A stretch of 35,530 nt of DNA from Dehalococcoidia bacterium (GTDB lineage Bacteria > Chloroflexota > Dehalococcoidia > Dehalococcoidales > W111), in contig DUEU01000070.1 of assembly GCA_011191985.1 (NCBI GenBank), positions 19,043 to 54,572 of the forward strand, in the 5' to 3' direction. The position numbers were made by a program, and so were the translations under genes. Under the pieces are notes generated by a model, which saw only the letters and a list, made by a program, of their open reading frames with translations, did no database searches and was not told the origin of the DNA. Shown here one piece after another: positions 20,195-30,037 of the stretch (its first letter is position 1; each line of letters begins with the position of its first letter).

Positions 20195-20584
20195 ATGCCT
20201 AAGAAGCGAGCAAAGGGAAGAAGGCGGGAGCGCAAGTCGGTACCAGTGGGTCGGGCTTACATTCAGTCCACCTTCAACAACACCATGGTAACGCTCACTG
20301 ACCCTCAAGGCAACGTTATCGCCTGGGGAAGCTCGGGCACGGCTGGCTTCAAGGGCTCGCGCAAGGGCACTCCCTATGCTGCTCAACTGGCGGCGCGCGA
20401 TGCGGCCCGCAAGGCTATGGAACACGGCTTGCGCCAGGTGGAGGTCTATATCAAGGGGCCGGGCAGCGGCCGTGAGGCGGCGATTCGTTCCCTCCAGAGT
20501 GCCGGCCTTTATATCACCGGCATCAGGGATGTTACCCCCATCCCGCATAATGGCTGTCGTGCTCCAAAAAGAAGGCGAGTGTAA
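20195..20584 (+). CDS. rpsK: 30S ribosomal protein S11
   Basis: This 129-residue platform protein contains [37 protein letters not shown] and the end block [14 protein letters not shown]. Confidence 0.97.
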   Translation: MPKKRAKGRRRERKSVPVGRAYIQSTFNNTMVTLTDPQGNVIAWGSSGTAGFKGSRKGTPYAAQLAARDAARKAMEHGLRQVEVYIKGPGSGREAAIRSLQSAGLYITGIRDVTPIPHNGCRAPKRRRV

Positions 20585-20594
20585 GGGTAAAGAA

Positions 20595-21221
20595 ATGGCA
20601 AGATATACAGGAGCTGTCTGTCGGTTATGCCGCCGTAGCGGTGAGAAACTCTTCCTTAAGGGTAGTAAATGCCTTACCAAATGTACCCTGGAAAAGCGTT
20701 CGTCGCCGCCAGGACAGCAGCAGAGGGCACGGCGCCGCCGGCTTTCTGACCGCGGTCTGCAACTGCGGGAGAAGCAGAAGGCACGTTATACCTACGGTGT
20801 TCTGGAGAAACAGTTCCGGCGGCTCTTTGTTGAGGCCAGCAGAATGTCCGGTATCACCGGCGAAAATCTGCTGGTGCTGCTGGAGAGACGGCTGGATAAT
20901 GTGGTCTATCGTCTCGGTTTTGCCGAGTCCCGCCCACAGGCCCGTCAGCTGGTCCGACACGGGCATATCATGCTGAATGGGCACAAGACCGACATACCTT
21001 CGGCCCTGGTTAGGGAAGGAGATACCATCGGCTGGCGGGAGGCAAGTTCTAAGACAGAGTACTACAAGCTGCTGGCCGAGACTGTTGAGTCCCGGTCGGC
21101 TCCGAGCTGGCTGGCCTTGGATACCAAGAAACTCGTCGGCCGGGTTGTCTCGCTGCCTACTGCCGACGACATAGAGGCCAAGCTTGACGGGAAGGCCATA
21201 ATAGAGTACTACTCCCGGTAA
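20595..21221 (+). CDS. rpsD: 30S ribosomal protein S4, zinc-finger type
   Basis: This 208-residue primary 16S-binding protein starts [18 protein letters not shown] at ATG 20595. C9, C12, C26 and C30 form the zinc site found in one of the two S4 forms. The S4 RNA-binding motif [22 protein letters not shown] lies near the middle when read in two parts. The longer open frame from 20376 overlaps rpsK and is not the gene. Confidence 0.96.
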   Translation: MARYTGAVCRLCRRSGEKLFLKGSKCLTKCTLEKRSSPPGQQQRARRRRLSDRGLQLREKQKARYTYGVLEKQFRRLFVEASRMSGITGENLLVLLERRLDNVVYRLGFAESRPQARQLVRHGHIMLNGHKTDIPSALVREGDTIGWREASSKTEYYKLLAETVESRSAPSWLALDTKKLVGRVVSLPTADDIEAKLDGKAIIEYYSR

Positions 21222-21242
21222 GTTATAGGAGGTGGTCGCGCT

Positions 21243-22196
21243 GTGACCCGTTTACAGGTGCCGAAAATTGAGTGTACCGAAAGTGATGGTAACTTCGGGC
21301 AGTTTGTTGCCGAGCCACTGGAGAGTGGTTTTGGGACCACCCTGGGCAATGCCCTGCGGCGCGTGTTGCTGGGTTATCTTCCCGGGGCAGCCGTGACTCG
21401 CGTCCGGATTGAGGGGATCCAGCACGAGTTCTCAACTATTCCCCATGTCAGGGAAGATACCACCGAGTTTTTGCTCAATATCAGGGCGCTGAGAATAAAG
21501 CCTGTCTCCGGCCAGTCTGGTAAGCTGACCCTGGAGGTCAAGGGAGAGGGGCAGGTGTTCGCCGCCGACATTACGCCGTCGGACGACTTTGAGATTGCCA
21601 ACCCTGAGCTTTATCTGGCTACCCTGGACTCGCCTGAGGCCGTGCTTTCCGTGGAGCTAGATGTTGATCTCGGTGTTGGCTATAGGGCTGCCGAGGCTGG
21701 CGATAATCTGCCGGTAGAGATGATCCCGGTGGATGCTGTCTTCAGCCCCATACGTAAGGCCAATTTTACTACCGAGCCGGTGTATGTTGGCCGGGAGACC
21801 AGCTATGAGCGGCTGCGTCTTGATGTCTGGACGGACGGTACCATATCACCGATAGACGGGGTCAGCCAGAGTGCCCGGATCCTGGTCGAACAGTTGTCCC
21901 CCTTTGTCGATTATGTCCGGCTTTCGCAGCAGGAGGAGGAGCAGAAAGCGGTGCGTCTGCCCATCCCCGATGAGAAGTATAATATGCCCGTGGAGCAGCT
22001 CGACCTGTCGGTACGCACCATGAACTGTCTGCGGCGGGCCAGTATCACTACGATCGGTCAGCTTATCAGTATCGGGGAAAAGGAACTGATGTCATTGCGC
22101 AATTTCGGGCAAAAGTCCCGGCAGGAGATAGAGGAGCGCCTTAACTCATTGGGGCTATCTCTTTCTCCGCCCAGTGAGGAACCTAGCGAGGAATAA
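21243..22196 (+). CDS. rpoA: DNA-directed RNA polymerase subunit alpha
   Basis: This 317-residue subunit forms the dimer on which RNA polymerase assembles. The N-terminal domain has [20 protein letters not shown]. The C-terminal domain, which binds UP elements and activators, is seen as [29 protein letters not shown] and [11 protein letters not shown]. It starts at GTG 21243 behind TAGGAGGTGG. rplQ follows after 2 bases. Confidence 0.97.
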   Translation: MTRLQVPKIECTESDGNFGQFVAEPLESGFGTTLGNALRRVLLGYLPGAAVTRVRIEGIQHEFSTIPHVREDTTEFLLNIRALRIKPVSGQSGKLTLEVKGEGQVFAADITPSDDFEIANPELYLATLDSPEAVLSVELDVDLGVGYRAAEAGDNLPVEMIPVDAVFSPIRKANFTTEPVYVGRETSYERLRLDVWTDGTISPIDGVSQSARILVEQLSPFVDYVRLSQQEEEQKAVRLPIPDEKYNMPVEQLDLSVRTMNCLRRASITTIGQLISIGEKELMSLRNFGQKSRQEIEERLNSLGLSLSPPSEEPSEE

Positions 22197-22198
22197 AC

Positions 22199-22552
22199 AT
22201 GCGGCATAAATTAGCGGGTAGGAAGTTGAGCCGGTCGGCAAGCCACCGCCGGGCACTGCTGCGCAACTTGGTGACCGATCTTCTGGATCACGAGAAGATT
22301 ACCACTACCGAGGCCAAGGCCAGGGAGGTACGCAGCCTGGCGGATAAGATGATTACCCTGGGTAAGGAGGGTGGGCTTAACTCCCGTCGCCAGGCACTGT
22401 CTTTTATTTTCGATGAGAAGGTGGTGAACAAGGTATTCGGTGAAATCGCCCCAAGGTACGGAGAGCGCCCTGGTGGTTATACGCGTATTACCAAAATAGC
22501 CCCGCGTCTGGGTGACGGGGCACCCCTGGTACGGCTCGAGTTGGTAGAATAG
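22199..22552 (+). CDS. rplQ: 50S ribosomal protein L17
   Basis: This 117-residue protein starts [20 protein letters not shown] and has [21 protein letters not shown]. It follows rpoA directly, the usual end of the alpha operon. Confidence 0.97.
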   Translation: MRHKLAGRKLSRSASHRRALLRNLVTDLLDHEKITTTEAKAREVRSLADKMITLGKEGGLNSRRQALSFIFDEKVVNKVFGEIAPRYGERPGGYTRITKIAPRLGDGAPLVRLELVE

Positions 22553-22577
22553 CATTTCTCGCTGCGGGAGCAGGCAG

Positions 22578-23345
22578 TTGGCGGAGACAAAACGGATTGT
22601 ATTGATTATGGAGTACGACGGCACTCGCTATCATGGTTTTCAGCTTCAGGCTGACCTGGATACCATTCAGGGGGAAACCGAGAAGGCGTTATGGAAGCTG
22701 ACTGGAGAGAGGGTGCGGGTGACAGCGGCCAGCCGTACCGACGCTGGGGTCCACGCCGAGGGACAGGTAGCCTGCTTTCGTACTAAGTCATCCCTGCCGT
22801 CGGCGACATTTAAGAGCGGCTTGAACCACTATCTACCCGCTGATATTGCCGTCAAGGCAGCCTATCGGGTAGCGGACTCCTTTAATGCCCGGCGCGAAGC
22901 GGTGAGCCGGCAATATAACTACCGGATACTTAACAGCGACACTAGGTCACCGAGAAGACAGGGTTCGACTTACCGAGTTCCTCGCCGCCTGGATATAGAG
23001 GCCATTAACTTGGCCGGCCGGACCCTGGTTGGCCGGCATGATTTCGCCTCTTTCATGACCGGCGACGGTGCCAGCGTTGGCAGCACGGTCCGGACGGTCT
23101 ACCGGGCGGAGGCACTGGTACAGGGGGAGTTGGTCGTCTTTGACATGGTGGCTAACTCGTTCCTGCCCCACCAGGTGCGAAACACAGTGGGGGCCCTGAT
23201 AAGGGTCGGTCTGGGAGCGATGAGTATTGCCGAGTTTAATGATGTCGCGGCGGCGAGGACGCCGGGCCGGGCAGGACCGACGGCACCTGCCCATGGCCTT
23301 TGCCTGATGCAGATAAACTACCGCCGTCCTTTCGGAGAGAATTGA
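22578..23345 (+). CDS. truA: tRNA pseudouridine(38-40) synthase
   Basis: This 255-residue enzyme isomerises uridines 38-40 in the anticodon arm. The catalytic aspartate is D55 in AASRTDAGVHAEGQV. The N-terminal YDGTRYHGFQ and C-terminal FLPHQVRNTVGALI blocks agree. It starts at TTG 22578 behind GCGGGAG, and its TGA stop overlaps the rplM ATG as TGATG. Confidence 0.95.
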   Translation: MAETKRIVLIMEYDGTRYHGFQLQADLDTIQGETEKALWKLTGERVRVTAASRTDAGVHAEGQVACFRTKSSLPSATFKSGLNHYLPADIAVKAAYRVADSFNARREAVSRQYNYRILNSDTRSPRRQGSTYRVPRRLDIEAINLAGRTLVGRHDFASFMTGDGASVGSTVRTVYRAEALVQGELVVFDMVANSFLPHQVRNTVGALIRVGLGAMSIAEFNDVAAARTPGRAGPTAPAHGLCLMQINYRRPFGEN

Positions 23346-23779
23346 TGAAGACCTATAGCACCAGAGCTACGGATATTAAGCGAGAGTGGCACGTGGTTGA
23401 TGCTTCCGGCCAGGTGCTGGGCCGTCTGGCAACTCAGGTTGCCCACCGTCTTATGGGCAAGCACAAGCCAATGTTTACCCGGACCCTGGATACCGGCGAC
23501 TATGTCATCGTTATCAATGCCGATAAGGTTCTGGTAACCGGCGACAAGGCCAAACAGAAGGTATATTACCGTCACTCCGGGTATCCGGGCGGTTTGAAGA
23601 GCGTAACTTTGGAAGAGATGATGCAGGCCCACCCCACGCGGGTGATTGAGCATGCTGTCAAGGGTATGCTGCCCCGCAATCGCATGGGGGCCAGAATGCT
23701 GAAAAAGCTCAGGGTCTATGCCGGCGATAGTCATCCCCACCAGATACAGGTACAGACTGGTTCCGCCAAGGGAGAGTAA
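23345..23779 (+). CDS. rplM: 50S ribosomal protein L13
   Basis: This 144-residue early-assembly protein starts MKTYSTRATDIKREWHVVDA at ATG 23345, with the SD GGAGAG inside truA. The blocks GRLATQVAHRLMGKHK and VKGMLPRNRMGARMLKKLRVY follow. The open frame extending to 23300 lies inside truA and is not needed. Confidence 0.96.
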   Translation: MKTYSTRATDIKREWHVVDASGQVLGRLATQVAHRLMGKHKPMFTRTLDTGDYVIVINADKVLVTGDKAKQKVYYRHSGYPGGLKSVTLEEMMQAHPTRVIEHAVKGMLPRNRMGARMLKKLRVYAGDSHPHQIQVQTGSAKGE

Positions 23780-23781
23780 GC

Positions 23782-24177
23782 ATGGAGAAAAAGAAGTATT
23801 TTAACGGTACCGGCCGACGCAAGACATCGGTTGCCCGGGTAAGGCTGCTGCCGGGTGAGGGTGCCGTTATCATAAACGGCAAACCCCTGGAGGAACTATT
23901 TCCCCACCCTGACCAGCGCCGCACCATACTGCAGGCCCTTCTGGTTACTGATAACCTGGGTAAGTACAGCGCCATGATTAAGGTGGCCGGCGGCGGCATA
24001 TCCGGGCAGACCGGGGCCATTTCTCACGGTATTGCCCGTGCCCTGGTGGCGGCCAACGAGAGTTTCAAGACGTCGCTACGTCAGTACGGGCTGCTCACCC
24101 GTGACCCGCGGGTAAAAGAGCGTATGAAGCCCGGCCTCAAGCGTGCCCGCAAGGCACCGCAGTACACCAAGCGATAG
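23782..24177 (+). CDS. rpsI: 30S ribosomal protein S9
   Basis: This 131-residue protein reaches the P-site tRNA with its C-terminal tail. It has YFNGTGRRKTSVARVRL, GGGISGQTGAISHGIARAL and the terminal LKRARKAPQYTKR. It is the last gene of the ribosomal run; a convergent gene ends only 5 bases beyond, with no recognisable terminator between. Confidence 0.97.
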   Translation: MEKKKYFNGTGRRKTSVARVRLLPGEGAVIINGKPLEELFPHPDQRRTILQALLVTDNLGKYSAMIKVAGGGISGQTGAISHGIARALVAANESFKTSLRQYGLLTRDPRVKERMKPGLKRARKAPQYTKR

Positions 24178-24182
24178 AGTCT

Positions 24183-25253
24183 CTACCCCTTGGCCAGCTG
24201 CTCTTTGAGGTAGGCGATGGTCTCCACCGGGGAGGGGTCAATCTGGTAGAGCATGGCCAAGTAGTAGCTGACGTAGTCACCGAAAAGCACCTGGCTCATT
24301 ATCTGGCTCAAGGGGCTTTCACCTTCGCTGTCCACAGTCTGATGGCTGACACCGGCCTGTTCAAGAAGCTGGCTGGTTACCTCGTAGCGGAGCCTGACCC
24401 GTTGTGGCAGTAAATCTGACCGCAGCAGGACGACCACTATTTTGCTGGCCAGTTCCGCCGGAAACTGGTAACCGACCACGGCGTTGTGGTTCAGCTCCGG
24501 GAAGACCTCGTGGAATGCCCAGGCCTTGCTGTTCTCGTTAATCTGCGTCTTCCAGCGGCGGGCGACCTCGGAAAGGATACCGCTACCGTATATCACCGGC
24601 AGGTGCCCGTAGAGCTTCTGCGCCAGTTGCTTGGCGGCATTACCCGATAGCGGCACCGTCTCATTTATTCTCGCTGACAGCCCGTCTAATACCCGGCCTG
24701 TTTCCGCCAAGTCGGGTGACTTATCACTGATGAACCCCAGATTCTGCAAGGCACCCAGTATGGGCAGAAAGCTGAAGGGGAGGGCGGCGCGGGGCTGGGC
24801 CTTGTAGCTAAAGGTGAAGATGGGGATGCCACTGTTCTCGGCCAGGCGCTTCAGCTTACCGCCGGTGGTAATTACCAGCTTTTTGGCCTCTGTCGCCAAC
24901 GCCTGTTCAAATGCGGTCAGGGTTTCCTCGGTTATCCCGGAGTAGCTAGAGGCAATGACCAGGGTCTGGCTATCAACCAGGGCGGGCAGACCATAATCAC
25001 GTTGGACGAGGATGGGAAGTTTTGCCTCTGCATCCACCAGGGTGCGTACCAGGTCACCGCCAATCGCCGAGCCGCCCATCCCCAGCACGATCACCTTGCT
25101 GACCTCGGCATAATCGTGGGGCAATTCGAACTCTAGGGCCATCTGCCAGGCCTGCCGGCACAGTTCTGGCATTTCGTGGAGGCAGTTCAGCATCCCCTGA
25201 GGGTCAATTTGCTGGTAAATTGCGGAGTCGTCTAAGTCTTTTATCTCCCTCAC
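24183..25253 (-). CDS. Bifunctional phosphoglucose/phosphomannose isomerase
   Basis: This 356-residue protein belongs to the archaeal/bacterial PGI/PMI family, which interconverts fructose-6-P with glucose-6-P and mannose-6-P. The SIS sugar-phosphate fold is visible as VIVLGMGGSAIGGDLV (54-69) and VIASSYSGITEETL (99-112). The block ENSKAWAFHEVFPELNHNAV holds the expected Glu and His active-site residues. It starts at GTG 25253 behind AGAGGGG, 30 bases after the mutase gene, with which it should be cotranscribed. Standard Pgi is a different, longer protein. Confidence 0.9.
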   Translation of the reverse strand: MREIKDLDDSAIYQQIDPQGMLNCLHEMPELCRQAWQMALEFELPHDYAEVSKVIVLGMGGSAIGGDLVRTLVDAEAKLPILVQRDYGLPALVDSQTLVIASSYSGITEETLTAFEQALATEAKKLVITTGGKLKRLAENSGIPIFTFSYKAQPRAALPFSFLPILGALQNLGFISDKSPDLAETGRVLDGLSARINETVPLSGNAAKQLAQKLYGHLPVIYGSGILSEVARRWKTQINENSKAWAFHEVFPELNHNAVVGYQFPAELASKIVVVLLRSDLLPQRVRLRYEVTSQLLEQAGVSHQTVDSEGESPLSQIMSQVLFGDYVSYYLAMLYQIDPSPVETIAYLKEQLAKG

Positions 25254-25283
25254 CCCCTCTTTAGCATCCTGAAGCCATGTTTC

Positions 25284-26708
25284 TTAGTGTCCGGCCAGCT
25301 TTCTACCCTGCTCCAGCAGCCTTGCCGCCCTGGCCATGCTGTCCGTTTCGGCGTAGATGCGGAGCACTGGCTCTGTCCCCGAGAACCTGATGAGCAGCCA
25401 GCTGCTATCGGCGAGGGTGAAACGAAATCCATCCAGCGTGTCTGACTTCGCCACTTTAACCCCGTCAATGATGTCCGGAGGATTACCGCTAATACGATTA
25501 ATTATCGTCTGGCGCTCTCCGGCGGCAAATTCCAGGTCCAGCCGCTGGTAGTGATGTGGGCCGACCTTGTCGTAGAGGTGGGCCAGCAGTTGGGAAGGGG
25601 TCTTTCCGGTCTCCACCATCAGGTCCAGGAAATAAAGGGCCGCCAGGATGCCGTCGCGCTCAACGATGTGCCCCCGGAAGCCATAGCCGCCGCTCTCTTC
25701 GCCACCGATGAGGGCGTTTTCTCTGACCATTATCGGGGCCACGTATTTAAAACCGACCGCCGTCTCGTAGACGGGTACATTATATATTTCACCCAGGCGG
25801 TCGAGCATGCTGGTGGTGGTAATGGTCTTGACAATGGCCCCCCGCTCCCCGCGCGTTTCCAGAAGGTAGAGGCAGAGCAAAGCGTACACCTGGAGCTGCG
25901 TGACGAACTCGCCGTTCTCATCGATGATGCCGACGCGGTCGGCGTCGCCGTCGGTAGCCAGGCCGACGGCCGCCTTTTTATTCCTGACCTCGGCGGAGAG
26001 CTTCCCCAGGTTGGCAGCAATCGGCTCCGGGTGTATTCCGGGGAAAAGGGGGTTGCGCTCGCCGTTTATCTCGGTTAGCTCAATAGCCCCGTCTGCCAGC
26101 AAACGCTTAAAATAGCCCATGCCGGCGCCGTACATGGGGTCTACTACCAGCTTTAAGCTGGTCCGGCGCAGCTTTTCCAGGTCAACCAGCCGGGCAACCT
26201 GGGTGAAATAGGCCGGGTCCAGGTCGGTGTATTCAATCAGCCCCTGTTCTGTGGCTTCGTCCAGGGGCAGCTGTTTTACTTTCCCGGCACTTAAAATCCG
26301 GGCGATATTCTTTTCCAGGGATTCGGTAACCTCGGGCGGGGCGCTGGAGCCATCGGCCGATTTGAACTTGAAGCCATTCCATATGCCGGCGTTATGGCTG
26401 GCGGTGATGATGATGCCCCCGCCCGCCTTCTGCTCCCGGACGCCGTAGCTTATCACCGGTGTTGGCATCGCTCGAGGGCAGAGGTAGACCTTTATGCCGT
26501 TGGCTGCCGCGACTTCGGCGGCGGCGGCGGCGAAGTCTTCCGAGGCAAAGCGGGTGTCATAGCCGATAACCAGCCCGCGGTTGGCCAGGTTCGATTCTTT
26601 GAGGTAGTCGGCCACGGCCTGGGCACATACTTGCACGTTCTCGAAGGTGAAGTCTTGAGCAATAATCCCCCGCCAGCCGTCAGTGCCGAACTTTATGGGG
26701 TTTTCTAT
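25284..26708 (-). CDS. Phosphoglucomutase/phosphomannomutase, apparent ATA start
   Basis: This alpha-D-phosphohexomutase moves phosphate between C1 and C6 of glucose or mannose. The conserved N-terminus IKFGTDGWRGII is in frame but lies upstream of the first normal start codon (GTG 26636). An in-frame TAG stands directly before ATA 26708. GGAGGT at 26716-26721 ends 7 bases from that ATA, so ATA is the best start and gives 474 residues. The phosphoserine loop GIIITASHNAG (S104 in that numbering), metal loop TDGDADRVG, sugar loop GGEESGGYG and phosphate loop RFSGTEP are all present. It supplies hexose phosphates together with the isomerase downstream. If ATA is a sequencing error for ATG, the protein is unchanged. 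Confidence 0.9.
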   Translation of the reverse strand: MENPIKFGTDGWRGIIAQDFTFENVQVCAQAVADYLKESNLANRGLVIGYDTRFASEDFAAAAAEVAAANGIKVYLCPRAMPTPVISYGVREQKAGGGIIITASHNAGIWNGFKFKSADGSSAPPEVTESLEKNIARILSAGKVKQLPLDEATEQGLIEYTDLDPAYFTQVARLVDLEKLRRTSLKLVVDPMYGAGMGYFKRLLADGAIELTEINGERNPLFPGIHPEPIAANLGKLSAEVRNKKAAVGLATDGDADRVGIIDENGEFVTQLQVYALLCLYLLETRGERGAIVKTITTTSMLDRLGEIYNVPVYETAVGFKYVAPIMVRENALIGGEESGGYGFRGHIVERDGILAALYFLDLMVETGKTPSQLLAHLYDKVGPHHYQRLDLEFAAGERQTIINRISGNPPDIIDGVKVAKSDTLDGFRFTLADSSWLLIRFSGTEPVLRIYAETDSMARAARLLEQGRKLAGH

Positions 26709-26715
26709 CTAACTC

Positions 26716-26721
26716 ACCTCC
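26716..26721 (-). promoter_or_regulatory. Ribosome-binding site supporting the ATA start
   Basis: On the minus strand, AAGGAGGT ends 7 bases before ATA 26708. No other start codon lies at a workable distance in this frame; the only in-frame GTG, within the box itself, is followed at once by a stop. Confidence 0.7.
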
Positions 26722-26796
26722 TTGGGTGTGTGCCCCACCATTCGAGGGTGGTGGGTGGGAATAGATAAAGAGATTTTGTCTACCTCACCCCCTGTG

Positions 26797-26824
26797 TCCC
26801 CCTCTCCTTCAAAGGAGAGGGGGA
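26797..26824. repeat. GC-rich palindrome between metK and the mutase gene
   Basis: A 13-bp perfect inverted repeat (26797-26809 with 26812-26824) of pyrimidine-rich and purine-rich halves flanks a CA centre. There is no T-run, so an intrinsic terminator is unlikely. It resembles the REP-like intergenic palindromes scattered through many bacterial genomes; only one full copy is seen here. The 154-base gap 26709-26862 also holds the hairpin at 26835-26855 and a 7-bp CCCACCA/TGGTGGG hairpin near 26736-26757. Confidence 0.6.
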
Positions 26825-26834
26825 GGGATTTTGG

Positions 26835-26855
26835 AAGAGAGGCAAAGCCCCTCTT
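26835..26855 (-). other. Hairpin just after the metK stop codon
   Basis: In the minus-strand transcript, 9 bases (26855-26847) pair with 26843-26835 through one G-U wobble around a UUU loop, 7 bases after the metK stop. On the plus strand the same spot is an A-C mismatch, so pairing favours the metK transcript. It lacks a U-tract; it could stabilise the mRNA 3' end. Confidence 0.4.
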
Positions 26856-26862
26856 TAACTCC

Positions 26863-28074
26863 CTATTTACCCAGCGCTTCTTTTCGGAGGATGTCGGCCT
26901 TGTCGGTCTTTTCCCAGGGGAGGTCGAGGTCATCGCGCCCGAAGTGCCCGTAAGCGGCCGTCTGCCGATATATGGGGCGGCGCAGGTCGAAGTTCTGGAT
27001 GATGGCCCCGGGCCTGAGGTCGAAGTGCTTGTTAATCAGGTCTTTGATTGCCTGGTTATCGACCTTGGCGGTGCCGAAGGCCTCGACGGAGATGGAAAGG
27101 GGATGGGCTTTGCCAATGACGTAGGCTACCTGAATCTCGAATCTATCGGCGATGCCGGCAGCGACAATGTTCTTGGCGATATATCGGGCCATGTAGGACG
27201 CCGAGCGGTCTACCTTGGTCGGGTCTTTGCCGGAGAAGGCCCCGCCGCCGTGCCGGGCAACCCCTCCGTAGGTGTCAACGATTATTTTGCGTCCGGTGAA
27301 ACCGGTATCCGATACCGGACCGCCGATAACGAACCGGCCGGTACCGTTGACATAATATTCGGTCGCCTCAGTTATCAGCGAGGCTGGTACCACCTTCTTG
27401 ATAACGTGTTCAATTACATCTTTCTCAATCTGGTCGTGGCTGACGTCATCATCGTGCTGGGCTCCAATAACCACGTTGACTACCCTCCTGGGGACACTAT
27501 TGCCGTATTCCACAGTAACCTGCGACTTGCCGTCGGGGCGGAGATAAGCCAAAGTACCGTCCTTTCTTACCTTGGCCAGTTGCCGGCACAGCTTTTGGGC
27601 CAGCGAGATGGGCAGCGGCATGAGTTCAGGAGTCTCTTTGCAGGCAAAGCCGACCATCATACCCTGGTCACCGGCGCCGAGCTCGTCAAGATGGCTGATG
27701 CCGGTGCTTTCTTTTGCCTCCAGCGATTTGCTGACACCCATGTCAATATCTCCGGACTGCTCCGTGATTGATACCAGCACGCCGCAGGACTGGTAGTCAA
27801 ACCCGTATTCCGGACGGGTATAACCAATTTCACGGACGACATCCCTGACTATCCGGGGGACATCGACGTAGCAATTGGTGGTAATCTCTCCCAGAACAAC
27901 GACCAGGCCCGTGGTGGTGGCTACTTCGCAGGCTACGCGGCCGAAGCGGTCCTCTTTCAAAATGGCGTCTAGAATAGCGTCCGATATCTGGTCGCACATT
28001 TTATCAGGGTGCCCTTCGGTAACAGACTCCGAAGTAAACATGTAAGCTGGCGAGCTGTAAAAACTGTCACTCAT
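26863..28074 (-). CDS. metK: S-adenosylmethionine synthase
   Basis: This 403-residue enzyme makes SAM from methionine and ATP. The N-terminal block [20 protein letters not shown] holds the ATP-site His and the metal-site residues. [12 protein letters not shown] and the later [17 protein letters not shown] loops are family signatures. ATG 28074 lies 12 bases after the ahcY stop, so both are on one transcript, pairing SAM synthesis with SAH removal. Confidence 0.96.
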   Translation of the reverse strand: MSDSFYSSPAYMFTSESVTEGHPDKMCDQISDAILDAILKEDRFGRVACEVATTTGLVVVLGEITTNCYVDVPRIVRDVVREIGYTRPEYGFDYQSCGVLVSITEQSGDIDMGVSKSLEAKESTGISHLDELGAGDQGMMVGFACKETPELMPLPISLAQKLCRQLAKVRKDGTLAYLRPDGKSQVTVEYGNSVPRRVVNVVIGAQHDDDVSHDQIEKDVIEHVIKKVVPASLITEATEYYVNGTGRFVIGGPVSDTGFTGRKIIVDTYGGVARHGGGAFSGKDPTKVDRSASYMARYIAKNIVAAGIADRFEIQVAYVIGKAHPLSISVEAFGTAKVDNQAIKDLINKHFDLRPGAIIQNFDLRRPIYRQTAAYGHFGRDDLDLPWEKTDKADILRKEALGK

Positions 28075-28086
28075 CTCGACTCCTTT

Positions 28087-29460
<1,374 letters not shown>

Positions 29461-29466
29461 TTATTT

Positions 29467-29475
29467 ATTATAACA
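29467..29475 (-). promoter_or_regulatory. Extended -10 promoter of ahcY-metK
   Basis: On the minus strand TGTTATAAT gives a perfect -10 (29472-29467) with the TG of an extended -10 (29475-29474). No good -35 is visible. Transcription should begin near 29460, right where the structured leader starts. Confidence 0.7.
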
Positions 29476-29533
29476 TAATAGCACTATTGCCTGCTGGCGC
29501 TTCAGATTTAAGCTTCAGTATTATATGGTAGGG

Positions 29534-29908
29534 TTACAGAGTCCCCAGTACGAACAGTATGGCGACAATAGTTTTAACGGCCGGACATATCTTATACCAC
29601 ACGGCTGGTGTTCTGGCTCCGGTCAGTGCCGTGAGCACGGCCATAACTACCAGCATTCCGGCGCAGGCCAGGTAGACAATATTAGCGGCCTCGCTCTGTG
29701 AATCAGTCATTATCGTGACCAGCAGCACCAATACACCGAGAAAACACAGGGTGAGTCCCTCGGCAATTAATTCCATGGTTACTACTTTCTTGTTGTCGTC
29801 GGATATCTCCCCGAAACCACTGACGATGGCTTTCGTCGGGATGAGGTGGGCAATTCCCCACAAGATGATTACGACGGAGCCGATATATAGCAGTAATTCA
29901 TTCCCCAC
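29534..29908 (-). CDS. Small membrane protein, four predicted helices, function unknown
   Basis: This 124-residue protein is mostly hydrophobic, with segments at about 5-25, 43-66, 75-96 and 105-124. A polar loop with FGEISDDNKKVVTMELIAEG separates helices 1 and 2. I do not recognise a named family. It starts at GTG 29908 behind GAGGAGGT and has its own likely promoter. It ends 74 bases before the ahcY start region's -10 box, so it is probably a separate transcript that may read into ahcY. Confidence 0.75.
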   Translation of the reverse strand: MGNELLLYIGSVVIILWGIAHLIPTKAIVSGFGEISDDNKKVVTMELIAEGLTLCFLGVLVLLVTIMTDSQSEAANIVYLACAGMLVVMAVLTALTGARTPAVWYKICPAVKTIVAILFVLGTL

Positions 29909-29942
29909 GATGCTACCTCCTCAATCTTGCTTGTTGAGTCTA

Positions 29943-29948
29943 ATTATA
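29943..29948 (-). promoter_or_regulatory. -10 box for the membrane-protein gene
   Basis: TATAAT on the minus strand lies 35 bases upstream of GTG 29908. No convincing -35 hexamer is seen. Confidence 0.45.
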
Positions 29949-29978
29949 CACTACTCTTGTGGCTGTAGCGCTTTCTTG

Positions 29979-29987
29979 TGTTATACT
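29979..29987 (+). promoter_or_regulatory. Extended -10 promoter of the PfkB kinase gene
   Basis: TGTTATACT gives an extended -10 with TATACT at 29982-29987, about 50 bases before TTG 30038. A TTGTGG lies 19 bases upstream, too far for an ideal -35. It is back-to-back with the minus-strand -10 at 29943-29948. Confidence 0.5.
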
Positions 29988-30037
29988 ATCTGGGGGCACG
30001 AGTTGCCCGGTGGTTAATCTGCATCTGGAGTTAATCA

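Noticed and set aside
20376-20594. rpsD start upstream of 20595
   Set aside because: The extension runs inside rpsK in another frame; the S4 N-terminus MARYTGAVC begins at 20595.
26722-27771. Plus-strand open frame of 349 codons opposite metK
   Set aside because: It is antisense to a highly conserved metK and spans an intergenic palindrome; no recognisable protein features.
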